A DNA stretch of 64,000 nucleotides from Chitinophaga sp. (lineage in GTDB: Bacteria; Bacteroidota; Bacteroidia; Chitinophagales; Chitinophagaceae). The translations under genes were made by a program, and so were the position numbers. The stretch covers positions 186,001 to 250,000 of the forward strand of contig NZ_JAGHZS010000004.1 in assembly GCF_017745275.1 (NCBI RefSeq), read 5' to 3'. A model generated the notes under the pieces. The model worked only from the letters and a program-made list of their open reading frames with translations, was not told where the DNA came from and did not search any database. Below are positions 7,662-16,264 of the stretch, in pieces; within the stretch, counting starts at the first letter, position 1, and each line of letters opens with the position of its first letter.

Positions 7662-8765
7662 CTATTTCAGTATTGCATCACAATTCACCAGCTTGCCTTT
7701 ACGCAGTATCTTCAACAATATTTTATCGCCGGGATGATGCAATATCATGACTTGTTGCATATCTCCTACTCTTTGTATTTCTCTGTTATCAATTTCCGTT
7801 ATCACATCCATCATCTGAATACCTGCCTTAACAGCAGGACTGCCTTCCAGTAACTTATATACATATACGCCGTATTTCTCAGGCACATTGGCAACATATA
7901 CTCCCAGAGAAGCATGCAAAGCCTGACCATTACGTAATAAATCATTACAAACTTTTTTCACTACTTCTACAGGTATGGCAAAAGAATAACCGGCGAAATT
8001 ACCGGTTGGTGTAAGTATGGCAATATTGACCCCGATTAGCTTACCATTGATATCGACCAATGCACCGCCACTATTACCACCATTCATTACGGCATCGGTT
8101 TGTATAAAAGAGGAGAGGCTTCCCTGGTCTTCCTGGTCTGTAAAAACCCTGGACTTCATACTTATTATTCCGGCTGTAACGGTGGAAGTCATGCCAAGTG
8201 GACTTCCTATCGCCAATACCCAATCTCCCACTGCTACATCATCCAAACTGCCAAAACGAATAAAAGGCAGTTGCTGTGCATTAATTTTCAACAGGGCTAT
8301 ATCTGTAAGAGCATCCATTCCTACTACTTCCGCTTTGAAGGTATTTTGGTTGGCCAGTATCACTTTTATACTGGCTGATTTATGTACCACATGGTAGTTG
8401 GTCACTATATATCCATCCGGGGTAATAATTACACCAGAAGCACTACCGGTAGTAACAGTTGGATGGAGAGATGATACTGACAAATCCAGCGAGCTATCAA
8501 CCTCCTCTTCCTTAAAACCAGGTTGATAAGTAGCAATAATATGTACTACTCCTGGTACCGCTTTAGCAGCGGCATACCGGAAGCTGATATTACCTGTAGT
8601 CCTTTCCGGGGATATTGCCTCCCCATTTGTCTGTTGCCTTTCTTCCAGGGAAACAAATGACATTCCCCTGGTAACAATAGTAACGCGCTTTTCCTGCGCA
8701 ACAGAGTTACCCCACGATAAAACACACCCTAAAAAAAAAGAAAAGAGTAATGATTTCTTTTTCAT
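7662..8765 (-). CDS. HtrA/DegP-type periplasmic serine protease with one PDZ domain
   Basis: 367 residues with a signal peptide (MKKKSLLFSFFLGCVLSWGN). The trypsin-like domain (~75-260) has the triad His in GYIVTNYHVVH, Asp in LTDIALLKI and Ser in MNGGNSGGALVD. The usual DAAINPGNSGG is slightly changed to DAVMNGGNSGG, but the Ser and oxyanion Gly are kept. One PDZ domain (~275-365) has YVYKLLEGSPAVKAGIQMMD. It degrades or refolds damaged envelope proteins. DegP of proteobacteria has two PDZ domains; one is common for HtrA of Bacteroidota. It lies downstream of the second universal stress gene on the same strand but behind a hairpin, so it likely has its own promoter. Confidence 0.92.
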   Translation of the reverse strand: MKKKSLLFSFFLGCVLSWGNSVAQEKRVTIVTRGMSFVSLEERQQTNGEAISPERTTGNISFRYAAAKAVPGVVHIIATYQPGFKEEEVDSSLDLSVSSLHPTVTTGSASGVIITPDGYIVTNYHVVHKSASIKVILANQNTFKAEVVGMDALTDIALLKINAQQLPFIRFGSLDDVAVGDWVLAIGSPLGMTSTVTAGIISMKSRVFTDQEDQGSLSSFIQTDAVMNGGNSGGALVDINGKLIGVNIAILTPTGNFAGYSFAIPVEVVKKVCNDLLRNGQALHASLGVYVANVPEKYGVYVYKLLEGSPAVKAGIQMMDVITEIDNREIQRVGDMQQVMILHHPGDKILLKILRKGKLVNCDAILK

Positions 8766-8796
8766 ATCTGCTATTTAACAATAAAACAAGCTGCTA

Positions 8797-8836
8797 ACAC
8801 CGGTTTCCGTAACCAGCCTTTATCGGAAACCGGTGT
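8797..8836 (-). terminator. Hairpin after the second universal stress gene
   Basis: A perfect 13-bp inverted repeat, ACACCGGTTTCCG (8797-8809) and CGGAAACCGGTGT (8824-8836), with a 14-nt loop between the end of the universal stress gene and the htrA start. No strong T run follows on the minus strand, so it is a terminator or an mRNA-processing stem. Confidence 0.55.
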
Positions 8837-8883
8837 GCTTATATACGCTGCAATGCCGGTTCAAAAACTATAAATTTTCTTCA

Positions 8884-9699
8884 TTAAGGTAATGTCATCA
8901 CAGGAACATGGCAGTGCATGGCCAACTGCCGGGTATGACTTTTATGCATCAACAGATGAGGCAGACTATGATGTTTGGGCAGCACAATTAACAGGTCGAT
9001 GTGATTTTCAACGGTGGCATTCATTATACTTTGATCCGTTTGTTCCTGTACGATGTAATGATAATGAGGTTTAACAGTTTGCAGCATTTCATGCAACACC
9101 CCGGACTCCCTGGCCATCTTCGGTGATGACTCCCGCTGTTGTTCACTATTTAGTATATGCAGCTCTGCATTAAAATCAGCTGTGAGCGATTTAATCCTGT
9201 TTGCAGGAACGGTTGCTGCCACGTCGTTAAGATCACAGGCCAGGCCTATCTTTCTTATACCTGAAAAATGAGCATCCGGAGGCACTGCTATCAACGGCCA
9301 GTTTAAATGCTTCATAGTATAAACAACATGGCCGCCAAGAAACAACCGTTCCGCTACAGTGGAACCCTGGCTCCCCAGCACCACAGCATAAGGTTTAACC
9401 TGTTCACATACCATGCTTAATTCCGTAAAAAATGTGCCCACTCTCAGGGCTGTTTTTATCAGCACCTTCCCGCTGATGCGCTGCAACAATTGTTCTTTTA
9501 ACTTATTCATCTCATCTTCCAGATCCTGTACCATCTGTTGTTCATTTATTACTATCGGCACTTCATAGTAGGCTACAGGTATCGTATAAATATTCAACAA
9601 CAACAAATCTTTACCCAGTGCTAACGCCATGTCGGCCGCATAGCAGGCTGCATTAAATGCGGTAGCGGAAAAGTCAGTTCCAACTAATATCGTTTTCAT
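8884..9699 (-). CDS. Universal stress protein family, two-domain (second copy)
   Basis: 271 residues. The N-terminal Usp domain starts MKTILVGTDFSATAFNAACYA, the classical ILvptDfS pattern, and ends with PYAVVLGSQGSTVAERLFLG, which is the G-2x-G-9x-G/S ATP-binding loop. The second half (from IRKIGLACDLNDVAAT) is more divergent and ends HIDLLIVLPKHHSLPHLLMHKSHTR. It is a paralogue of 1537-2361 but better preserved at the nucleotide loop. Two FNR/CRP-type boxes lie 60-95 bp upstream, and a TATCTTTA (minus strand, 9729-9736) could be the -7 element with the nearer box ~33 bp away. Confidence 0.88.
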   Translation of the reverse strand: MKTILVGTDFSATAFNAACYAADMALALGKDLLLLNIYTIPVAYYEVPIVINEQQMVQDLEDEMNKLKEQLLQRISGKVLIKTALRVGTFFTELSMVCEQVKPYAVVLGSQGSTVAERLFLGGHVVYTMKHLNWPLIAVPPDAHFSGIRKIGLACDLNDVAATVPANRIKSLTADFNAELHILNSEQQRESSPKMARESGVLHEMLQTVKPHYHYIVQEQTDQSIMNATVENHIDLLIVLPKHHSLPHLLMHKSHTRQLAMHCHVPVMTLP

Positions 9700-9759
9700 A
9701 AAAAATGTTGTTAATGGTAAAAGATAATTAAAGATAAAAACGCCGGCTACTTCAAATCA

Positions 9760-9771
9760 TGACAACAATCA
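9760..9771. promoter_or_regulatory. FNR/CRP-type box, TGACAACAATCA
   Basis: Identical to the box at 5047-5058. It is 61 bp upstream of the universal stress gene start at 9699. Confidence 0.55.
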
Positions 9772-9781
9772 TTCGCCTGCT

Positions 9782-9793
9782 TGATTGTTATCA
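9782..9793. promoter_or_regulatory. FNR/CRP-type box, inverted copy
   Basis: TGATTGTTATCA; read on the minus strand it is TGATAACAATCA, one base different from the box at 9760-9771. The two boxes face each other 22 bp apart, two helical turns. Confidence 0.55.
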
Positions 9794-10121
9794 TACAAAC
9801 AGCCTCTGACAGAATTCGAGGTTACCGGGATTAATCTCAATTACGCCAATAACATCGCCCACCACCGTCCGGATAATATATATTTAAACAAAAAACGAGG
9901 TAGCCAGCAGGAGATTCCGGCCACTTCAAAAAGTTGATGAAGCATAAGGGATTTTAATCACTGTCGCATCAGGCAACAGCCGCCGGCCGGGAAGCATCAT
10001 CAGGGAGTTTTGCGCGGCATGTGTTACTTTTAAAAAAGACTGCCTGACGCGATATGGCATAATTTTTCATGCCTGGGATCTTTTAAAGATACATCCGTTA
10101 ACAAACCATGAGCAACTTCTA
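9794..10121. other. Gene-free stretch with a long inverted repeat
   Basis: No convincing gene. It holds GGATTTTAATCA (9949-9960), one base away from the FNR-type box at 2452, and a 13-nt imperfect inverted repeat, GTCGCATCAGGCA (9963-9975) and TGCCTGACGCGAT (10041-10053), 11 of 13 matching, with a 65-nt spacer. It lies after the yggS stop, so part may act in transcript ending. Confidence 0.4.
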
Positions 10122-10862
10122 TCATTTTACTTTCGTTGACTCATCCCAGTAGTAACTATCGGGAGTAGGCCGCTGGCCGAATATGGCCGTACCTACCCGC
10201 ACAATGGTAGCCCCTTCTTCAATAGCCGTTTCAAGATCACCGCTCATGCCCATAGACAGCTCCTGCATTGTCACACCAGGAATTGCGGCAGCGCTGATCT
10301 GTTGTTGTAAGGATTTCAGGAGATGAAAACAGGCACGCACCTTTTCTGTTTCAGCGCTCAGCAACCCGATGGTCATTAACCCTTTTATGTGTAGCGTATC
10401 CAGGCGGGAAACCTTTTCTATCAGTTCCATAGCACCTTCCGGCAATACGCCAAATTTGCTTTCTTCCCCGGAAGTATTTACCTGTATCAGTACGTCCATC
10501 TGCCGGTTTTCCAACAGTAGCCGCTGGTGCAGCTTCTCCGCCAGTTCCAGCCGGTCCATCGACTGAATACAGGTTACCTCATATTTCAGCAGATCCTTGA
10601 TCTTATTGGTTTGCAGGTGTCCGATAAAATGATTTTCATGTGGGATTGTTTTCAGTGCATCGTATTTTTCTTTCAGTTCCTGCACTTTATTTTCTGCAAT
10701 CAGCGTATATCCGGCCTCCAGCGCCACCCTGATACGGTCCGCAGGAACTGTTTTAGTAGCCAGCAGCAGCTTTACGCTGTCGCTGCTCCGTCCACTTTTA
10801 CTGCAGGCCTGCATGATGCGGTTGTTTATTTCCCGGAGATGCTGCCCGATTTCTTCACTCAT
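10122..10862 (-). CDS. yggS: YggS/PLPBP family pyridoxal phosphate homeostasis protein
   Basis: 246 residues, normal length. The PLP-binding Lys lies in SVKLLLATKTVPADRI, followed by IAENKVQELKEKYDAL, HFIGHLQTNKIKDLL, IQSMDRLELAEKL, LIQVNTSGEESKFGV, GLMTIGL, LSMGMSGDLETAIEEGATIVRVGTAIFG; all are family signatures. The protein buffers free PLP and affects amino-acid pools; it is not an enzyme in the usual sense. Its start overlaps the end of the AAA ATPase gene by 4 bp, so the two are translated from one message. Confidence 0.95.
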   Translation of the reverse strand: MSEEIGQHLREINNRIMQACSKSGRSSDSVKLLLATKTVPADRIRVALEAGYTLIAENKVQELKEKYDALKTIPHENHFIGHLQTNKIKDLLKYEVTCIQSMDRLELAEKLHQRLLLENRQMDVLIQVNTSGEESKFGVLPEGAMELIEKVSRLDTLHIKGLMTIGLLSAETEKVRACFHLLKSLQQQISAAAIPGVTMQELSMGMSGDLETAIEEGATIVRVGTAIFGQRPTPDSYYWDESTKVK

Positions 10863-11581
10863 ATGTTCACATTTTTTGTCGTTGACTCCAGGTGGGCAAT
10901 CAGGTTGGTTTTCACTTGCGTGAGCACATCATCTTTGGCTTCCGCGAAGGAAATATCCATTTTACGTTGTACCTGCCGCATATGTTCCGGGAAGCGGGAC
11001 AATAAGGTATCGTAGTAGTTATTTAATACTTCTTCAGAAGGCATTTCAAAAGAAAGGTTGACCTGAAAACGCCGGATCAGGGCATGGTCTATGATATGCA
11101 CATGGTTGGTAGCACCTATCAACAGGGCCTTTTCGGGGAAATAATCAATCAGCTGAATGAGTGTATTAACAAGGCGTCGCATCTCTCCAACGTCTTGTTG
11201 ATCGTCGCCGCGGGCTTTTCCGATCTGGTCAAATTCATCTAAAAAGAGCACCGCTTTTTCGCGGGATGCTTTGTCGAATACCGCTTTGATATTTTGAGAT
11301 GTTTCTCCTATGCGGGCGCAGATAATATTACTGAGGTTTAATATAAACAACGGCTTTCCCAGCGCATTGGCAATGGCTTTGGCGGTAGTGGTTTTGCCGC
11401 AGCCGGAGGCACCGTGTAACATTATTTTGTTATTGACCGGCAACCCATACTGTTGCAGTTCTTCCACGTAGTAATGTTCCTTGATCAGTTGCTCAATTGC
11501 TTTTCTTTTTTCTGCTGGTAGAAAAATATCATCCAGTTGTGTGGCTTCCTTATCCGCAATAATGAGATCGTAAATGTGCAT
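10859..11581 (-). CDS. Small AAA+ ATPase
   Basis: About 240 residues from the Met of MHIYDLIIADKEA; the longer start at 11632 adds a basic stretch that looks non-coding. One AAA module: Walker A GASGCGKTTTAKA, Walker B AVLFLDEFDQIG, sensor 1 LLIGATNH, arginine finger region ALIRRFQVNL. It resembles the stand-alone ATPases of the COG0464 type that remodel proteins. There is no membrane segment or protease domain. The downstream overlap with yggS (4 bp) shows tight co-expression, but I know of no established partnership, so the role is open. Confidence 0.85.
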   Translation of the reverse strand: MHIYDLIIADKEATQLDDIFLPAEKRKAIEQLIKEHYYVEELQQYGLPVNNKIMLHGASGCGKTTTAKAIANALGKPLFILNLSNIICARIGETSQNIKAVFDKASREKAVLFLDEFDQIGKARGDDQQDVGEMRRLVNTLIQLIDYFPEKALLIGATNHVHIIDHALIRRFQVNLSFEMPSEEVLNNYYDTLLSRFPEHMRQVQRKMDISFAEAKDDVLTQVKTNLIAHLESTTKNVNI

Positions 11582-11769
11582 AGTGACTGTTGTCCTTTTT
11601 TTGATGACGGATAATGCGGGTTGCATTATCACACCGCAAATGTACGGGATCCCTGGATGATGTAGATGGTCCCATTTTTATAAAATAGGTAGTCCAGCCA
11701 AAAAGAAGAGAAATGGCCAACAGGGGTAACATCTTCTTATTGATAAAGGAGCAGGCAGCACGGTAAAAG

Positions 11770-13719
11770 TCACTCCCCTATATACTCTTTCTTAATTCCA
11801 AGCTTTTTCATTTTCGATTTTAAAGTAGATGGATTAATACTCAGTATTTCGGCGGCAGCTCCGGGTCCCCATATCCTGCCATTACATTTTTTCAGAACGG
11901 AAATAATATAATCGCGTTCATTTTCATGGATAGTTTTCATACGGAAGTCGTCACTTCCTGGCTCCTGCTCTTTTTTAAACGGGATGGGCAAAGAAATATC
12001 GTCAAGGATATGTCCTCTTGTCAGCAGCACATTTCTTTCTATAAGATGTTCCAGTTCCCGGATATTGCCAGGCCAGTGATAAGACATCATTTTTTTAAGA
12101 ACATCCTCAGAGATACCGCTGATCTTTTTCCCTGCTTTCAATTTATACTGGTTCATAAAATAATAGGCAAGGGCGGGAATGTCTTCTTTCCTTTCCCTGA
12201 GTGGAGGAAGCGTAATAGGAAAGACATTCAGGCGATAATACAAATCCAGGCGAAAACGGCCCTCTGCCACCTCTTTCTCCAGGTTTTTATTGGTGGCAGC
12301 AATAATCCGGACATCAATTTTGATAGTTTCTGTACTTCCTATGCGTTCGATCTCTTTTTCCTGGAGCGCTCTAAGCAATTTAACCTGTAGTTCAACAGGC
12401 ATTTCTCCTATCTCATCAAGGAAAATGGTTCCTTTATCTGCCTTTTCAAATCTTCCGATTCTTTTTTCATTAGCGCCGGTGAATGCTCCTTTTTCATGCC
12501 CGAACAATTCGGATTCAATCAGGCCTGGTGGTAAACTTGCACAATTTACTTTAACCAGCGGCTTTCCCTTCCGGTCAGATAAATTATGGATACAATCAGC
12601 AATTTTCTCCTTCCCTGTTCCGCTCTCACCCAGTAGCAACACAGATGTTGCAGACCTGGCTACCTGGGAAACATGATCAAATACGTTTAGCAGCAAATGG
12701 CTCTTCCCTACTATCCCTTCAAAATCAACAGGGTTATGGTGATTCTCCGGAGTCCTGTAATTCCCTTCCGGCGCGGCACCTGCCGCAGGAACATATCGCA
12801 TTTTGGATACCAGTTCTTCCATCCCCCTGGTTAGTACCCGTTGCACTCTATCGAACAATGCAACATGGTCCATGTGATAAGCATCGGCCCGGCGACTGAA
12901 TAAGCAGCAATTAAATGACCTTTCATCTGTAAGTGGCAAAGGCAAAAAAAGCTGCGATCTCAATTGGAAGGTATCCGCAAACAGTTTATGCAGTGACGAC
13001 CTGTGGCAGCTCTTTTCAAAGGCCTCTTCGTTGTAAAAAACGGCATCTGGTCCATCGTGGCTACAGGATTGCAGTGCTGCCAGTTCTCCGGTTGATTTTC
13101 CTGTAATCACCACCAGTTCTCCGGGGCCTATTACCTGGTATTCATCGAATCCTGTTCTTAAGAAACTGGTTCCGCAAAAAGAAGACCTGCCGATTTCATT
13201 AAAGCCAATCGTTATGTAGTCAAAAGGCATATAAGATTGAAGTAGCATAGCGATGCTTAACAGCTTTTGTGCGGGGTCTGTGGTTCCTGCAAAAATAGTC
13301 TTCATCTTATCAGGAAATCCGGCCTCGTTCCGGTAACGTGTTTCAAGGCTATGTTCATGGCGGTATTTCGCTATTTCCAATGTAACGAGCAAATCTTTTT
13401 CCCGGAAAGGCTTAACGAGGAAACCATAGGGTTGCGTCATCTTGGCTGCGGTTAGCACATCTTCATTGGAATTAGCTGACAGGTATACAAATGGAATATT
13501 TTCATCTGCTAACCGCGGTGCGAGATCAATCCCTGTTTGTTTCCCTTTCAAAAAAATATCCAGTAGCACAAAGTCAGGCCGCTCCTTTTTTATCATTTCC
13601 TCCGCCTGGATCATAGAACGGGCCATTCCTGTTACATTGTAGCCTGCCTGTGATAACATCAGCCGCAGGTAGTCCGCCTCAACAAACTGGTCTTCTACAA
13701 TTAAAATTTTCTGTTTCAT
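11770..13719 (-). CDS. Sigma-54-dependent response regulator (receiver, GAF-like, AAA+, Fis HTH)
   Basis: 649 residues. Receiver domain at 1-120: ILIVEDQFVEADYL, phospho-acceptor Asp in DFVLLDIFLKG, and conserved Lys in GFLVKPFREKDL. A ~200-residue middle part looks GAF-like. The AAA+ domain (~335-570) has Walker A LLGESGTGKEKIAD, the sigma-54-contacting loop GAFTGA, Walker B GTIFLDEIGEMP and RFRLDLYYRLNVFPI. A Fis-type HTH closes the protein (GPGAAAEILSINPSTLKSKM). It would activate sigma-54 promoters when phosphorylated. The kinase gene upstream overlaps it by 4 bp, so they form a cognate pair; the target genes are not evident. Confidence 0.93.
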   Translation of the reverse strand: MKQKILIVEDQFVEADYLRLMLSQAGYNVTGMARSMIQAEEMIKKERPDFVLLDIFLKGKQTGIDLAPRLADENIPFVYLSANSNEDVLTAAKMTQPYGFLVKPFREKDLLVTLEIAKYRHEHSLETRYRNEAGFPDKMKTIFAGTTDPAQKLLSIAMLLQSYMPFDYITIGFNEIGRSSFCGTSFLRTGFDEYQVIGPGELVVITGKSTGELAALQSCSHDGPDAVFYNEEAFEKSCHRSSLHKLFADTFQLRSQLFLPLPLTDERSFNCCLFSRRADAYHMDHVALFDRVQRVLTRGMEELVSKMRYVPAAGAAPEGNYRTPENHHNPVDFEGIVGKSHLLLNVFDHVSQVARSATSVLLLGESGTGKEKIADCIHNLSDRKGKPLVKVNCASLPPGLIESELFGHEKGAFTGANEKRIGRFEKADKGTIFLDEIGEMPVELQVKLLRALQEKEIERIGSTETIKIDVRIIAATNKNLEKEVAEGRFRLDLYYRLNVFPITLPPLRERKEDIPALAYYFMNQYKLKAGKKISGISEDVLKKMMSYHWPGNIRELEHLIERNVLLTRGHILDDISLPIPFKKEQEPGSDDFRMKTIHENERDYIISVLKKCNGRIWGPGAAAEILSINPSTLKSKMKKLGIKKEYIGE

Positions 13720-15983
13720 ATAAGGTTAGCCGATTCGGCATTGTTAGTGTGATTTAAATGAGTTTGACCGGGGTAAGAGAAATGAATCCGGATCGCTGTC
13801 CCCGTCTGCGTTTGCATGGAGAATACAGCGTCGATATCATCACTCAAACCACGCATCAGTCTTATTCCCATTGAAGGCGGATTTTGTATATCAAAGTCTT
13901 CCGGCAAACCGATTCCATCGTCAATGATATTAAGTGAAACGTTATGATATCCGTCCTGTTTAAACAAAATGCGGATCACACCGGCGCTGTTACCGGGAAA
14001 AGCATACTTAATAGCATTGGTAATTGCCTCGTTCAATATTAATCCCAGCGGAATGCTATGAGACACGTCTAATTCAACAGGATCTATTTCCAGTCTGAAC
14101 TGGATAGACTGGCGAAGCGAAAAACTACTTTTCAGGTAATTAACAAGTTCGTGAATATATTCGACCATATTAATTTTCGACATGCTCTCAGATTGATACA
14201 ATTTCTGATGAACAAGGGACATCGCTTCTATTCTATGCCGGCTGTCGGCCAAAGCACTAACCACTTCTTCATTCTTCAGATACCCGGATTGCGTTCCCAG
14301 CAAACTCTGGACGATATGAAAATTATTCTTCACCCGGTGATGGATTTCCCGCACTAACCATTCTTTTTCCCGGACTAACTGGTAAAGCGTTGTATTCTTC
14401 TTCTCGATCTCTCTTTGTTGTAACTGAAGTTTCCGGTTAGTGCGCTGCTTCACTCTTGATGAATTAACCAGCAAACCAACAATGATAAGTAGTAATATCG
14501 CTACGCCCATTATCCAATTCCGGGTGGCATTCGCCTGCAACAACTTTCCTTTTTGCAGGCGGCTTTCCTTTTCGAGTAACCGGATATTCTGATCTTTTTT
14601 CTCCGTTTCATACCTGATCATCAATTCCTCTATTTGCTTGCTCTTGGCCTGGTTGAATATGGTATCATCCAGGCGTTTATACTCCTGGAGGCGACTGATG
14701 GCTGCTATCAGATTTCCGTTTGCCGAATCTGCTTTAAAAAGCAATAACTGTAAATCCCTGGCACGTCCACTGGTTGACATACCGTATTCCAAAGCCTGCT
14801 CCAGGTAGGTTCCTGCTTTTCCGAATTGCCGGGTTTCAATATAGAATTTACCCAAATCATAACAGGCAATATGCAGTAGTTCATCCGAAAGCTCCGCCTC
14901 CTTGTAATCATGGATCATTTGGATAAACTTCGCTTCCGCTTTTTTATTTTCTCCTACCGCCTCGTAACAGTAGCCCAGGCTTTGTGATAACGATGCCTTT
15001 TCAACCAGTTCTTTGGGAGGATTGTCCTTGGCCAGTTGCCGGAGCAGGCTAAAGGCTTCCTTTACCCGTCCTGCCTTGATCATCTGGATGGTTAGTAGCG
15101 AAGTGGTTCTATATATTACATACTGTGCAATACCTGCTTTCTGTCTTTCAGCAATACATTTTTTATACCAGTAGATACTTTTTTCTGTTTCTCCCAATTC
15201 TTCAAAAATCTGTGCCAGCTCGCCGTAATAATCATGGGTGAATCTCTGTCCCCCGGCCCGGTCGTTGTATTTCACGGCATCCAGTGCATACGCCAGTGCC
15301 TTATCCAAATTTCCCTTGTATCGTTCTCTCCCGGCCAGCACCAGATATATCTCCGGCAGATTCACAAAATTTTCAGCATTAGCTTCACTTATGATTTCCC
15401 GAAATGCATCTTCCGCTCCCCTTACATCTCCGGTTGATGAAAGAAAATCCATTTTCGTTAGCCGTATTTGTGTTTCTTTGCGAATCTTGTTTATCTGGTG
15501 GTAAAGATTGGCTGAACTGTCGAAATAGGCGGCAATAGCTTTGTCATTGACGTGGCATACCCATAACTCCTCTGCCATCATACGCCATGCATCTGCCTCG
15601 TTGGATTTTTCATGGTGCTGCTGATAAATCCGTACTACCTGCATGCAAAATTTTTTTCCCAACAAAACATTTCCTGTATCGATATTTAATTGCCCAAGGA
15701 GACAAAGTGTTACATTGGTGATCTCATTATTATTGGAGTTGACAGAATCGGCCAGCGCCAATGCTTTGCGGAGATAATAAAAGGCGCTATCCCTGGCCTG
15801 GGGGTTGGTCCAGAATTCTTTGTAATAAATTTCTCCCAGATCGTTGTATAACCGCTGCCGGCTACTATCGGACATCTCATGTCCGAGCTTTTGCCATACC
15901 CGTTTCTTGGACTCGGTTCTTGCTACCTGACCAAATCCTTTAAGGATACATAACAGAAAAAAAAACAGGAGTATAGGTTTCAT
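13716..15983 (-). CDS. Sensor histidine kinase with TPR repeats, HisKA_2 type
   Basis: 755 residues. A signal peptide (MKPILLFFFLLCILKGFG) precedes ~450 residues of TPR-like helices (such as SQSLGYCYEAVGENKKAEAKF), a membrane segment (WIMGVAILLLIIVGLLVNSS, ~495-515), a coiled coil, and a HisKA_2 domain with the phospho-His in EIHHRVKNNFHIVQSLL. The ATPase lobe has LILNEAITNAIKYAF (N box), IIDDGIGLP (G1) and MGIRLMRGL (G2). The periplasmic TPR part presumably senses by protein-protein contact. It overlaps the sigma-54 regulator by 4 bp (ATGA), so the two are expressed together. Confidence 0.92.
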   Translation of the reverse strand: MKPILLFFFLLCILKGFGQVARTESKKRVWQKLGHEMSDSSRQRLYNDLGEIYYKEFWTNPQARDSAFYYLRKALALADSVNSNNNEITNVTLCLLGQLNIDTGNVLLGKKFCMQVVRIYQQHHEKSNEADAWRMMAEELWVCHVNDKAIAAYFDSSANLYHQINKIRKETQIRLTKMDFLSSTGDVRGAEDAFREIISEANAENFVNLPEIYLVLAGRERYKGNLDKALAYALDAVKYNDRAGGQRFTHDYYGELAQIFEELGETEKSIYWYKKCIAERQKAGIAQYVIYRTTSLLTIQMIKAGRVKEAFSLLRQLAKDNPPKELVEKASLSQSLGYCYEAVGENKKAEAKFIQMIHDYKEAELSDELLHIACYDLGKFYIETRQFGKAGTYLEQALEYGMSTSGRARDLQLLLFKADSANGNLIAAISRLQEYKRLDDTIFNQAKSKQIEELMIRYETEKKDQNIRLLEKESRLQKGKLLQANATRNWIMGVAILLLIIVGLLVNSSRVKQRTNRKLQLQQREIEKKNTTLYQLVREKEWLVREIHHRVKNNFHIVQSLLGTQSGYLKNEEVVSALADSRHRIEAMSLVHQKLYQSESMSKINMVEYIHELVNYLKSSFSLRQSIQFRLEIDPVELDVSHSIPLGLILNEAITNAIKYAFPGNSAGVIRILFKQDGYHNVSLNIIDDGIGLPEDFDIQNPPSMGIRLMRGLSDDIDAVFSMQTQTGTAIRIHFSYPGQTHLNHTNNAESANLI

Positions 15984-16234
15984 AATGATATCAGCAACTA
16001 TGAAGAATTGTTCCTATTAACTGCCAAAAAGCAACAGCTGCACACTATATCGTGTATAGTAAAGCTACAAATCTCTTCATAAATAGCATCATTTTTTTAA
16101 GCCCACTTTCGACCTGTCATAATAATCACTTCATTTCATGATATTCTTCTTAAAACCGTGAAATATCGCGGTGGCGCGTGACCCGCCCAATTGTATCTTC
16201 CTGGCTTTAAGTTACTTATATTTTTGGCACCGCG
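15984..16234. other. Divergent control region
   Basis: 251 bp between the kinase (leftward) and the hydrolase operon (rightward). A TATTTTTG (16218-16225 region, within TATATTTTTG) resembles a Bacteroidota -7 element for the rightward operon. An imperfect palindrome around 16157-16174 (ACCGTGAAATATCGCGGT) may be an operator. I found no clear sigma-54 promoter here. Confidence 0.3.
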
Positions 16235-16264
16235 ATGGTTGTTTGTCCGGAAACAGAACTGCAA

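Noticed and set aside
16214..16250. Sigma-54 promoter for the hydrolase operon (TGGCAC at 16229)
   Set aside because: The TTGC half is not at the required 5-bp spacing, so the link to the sigma-54 regulator is unsupported.
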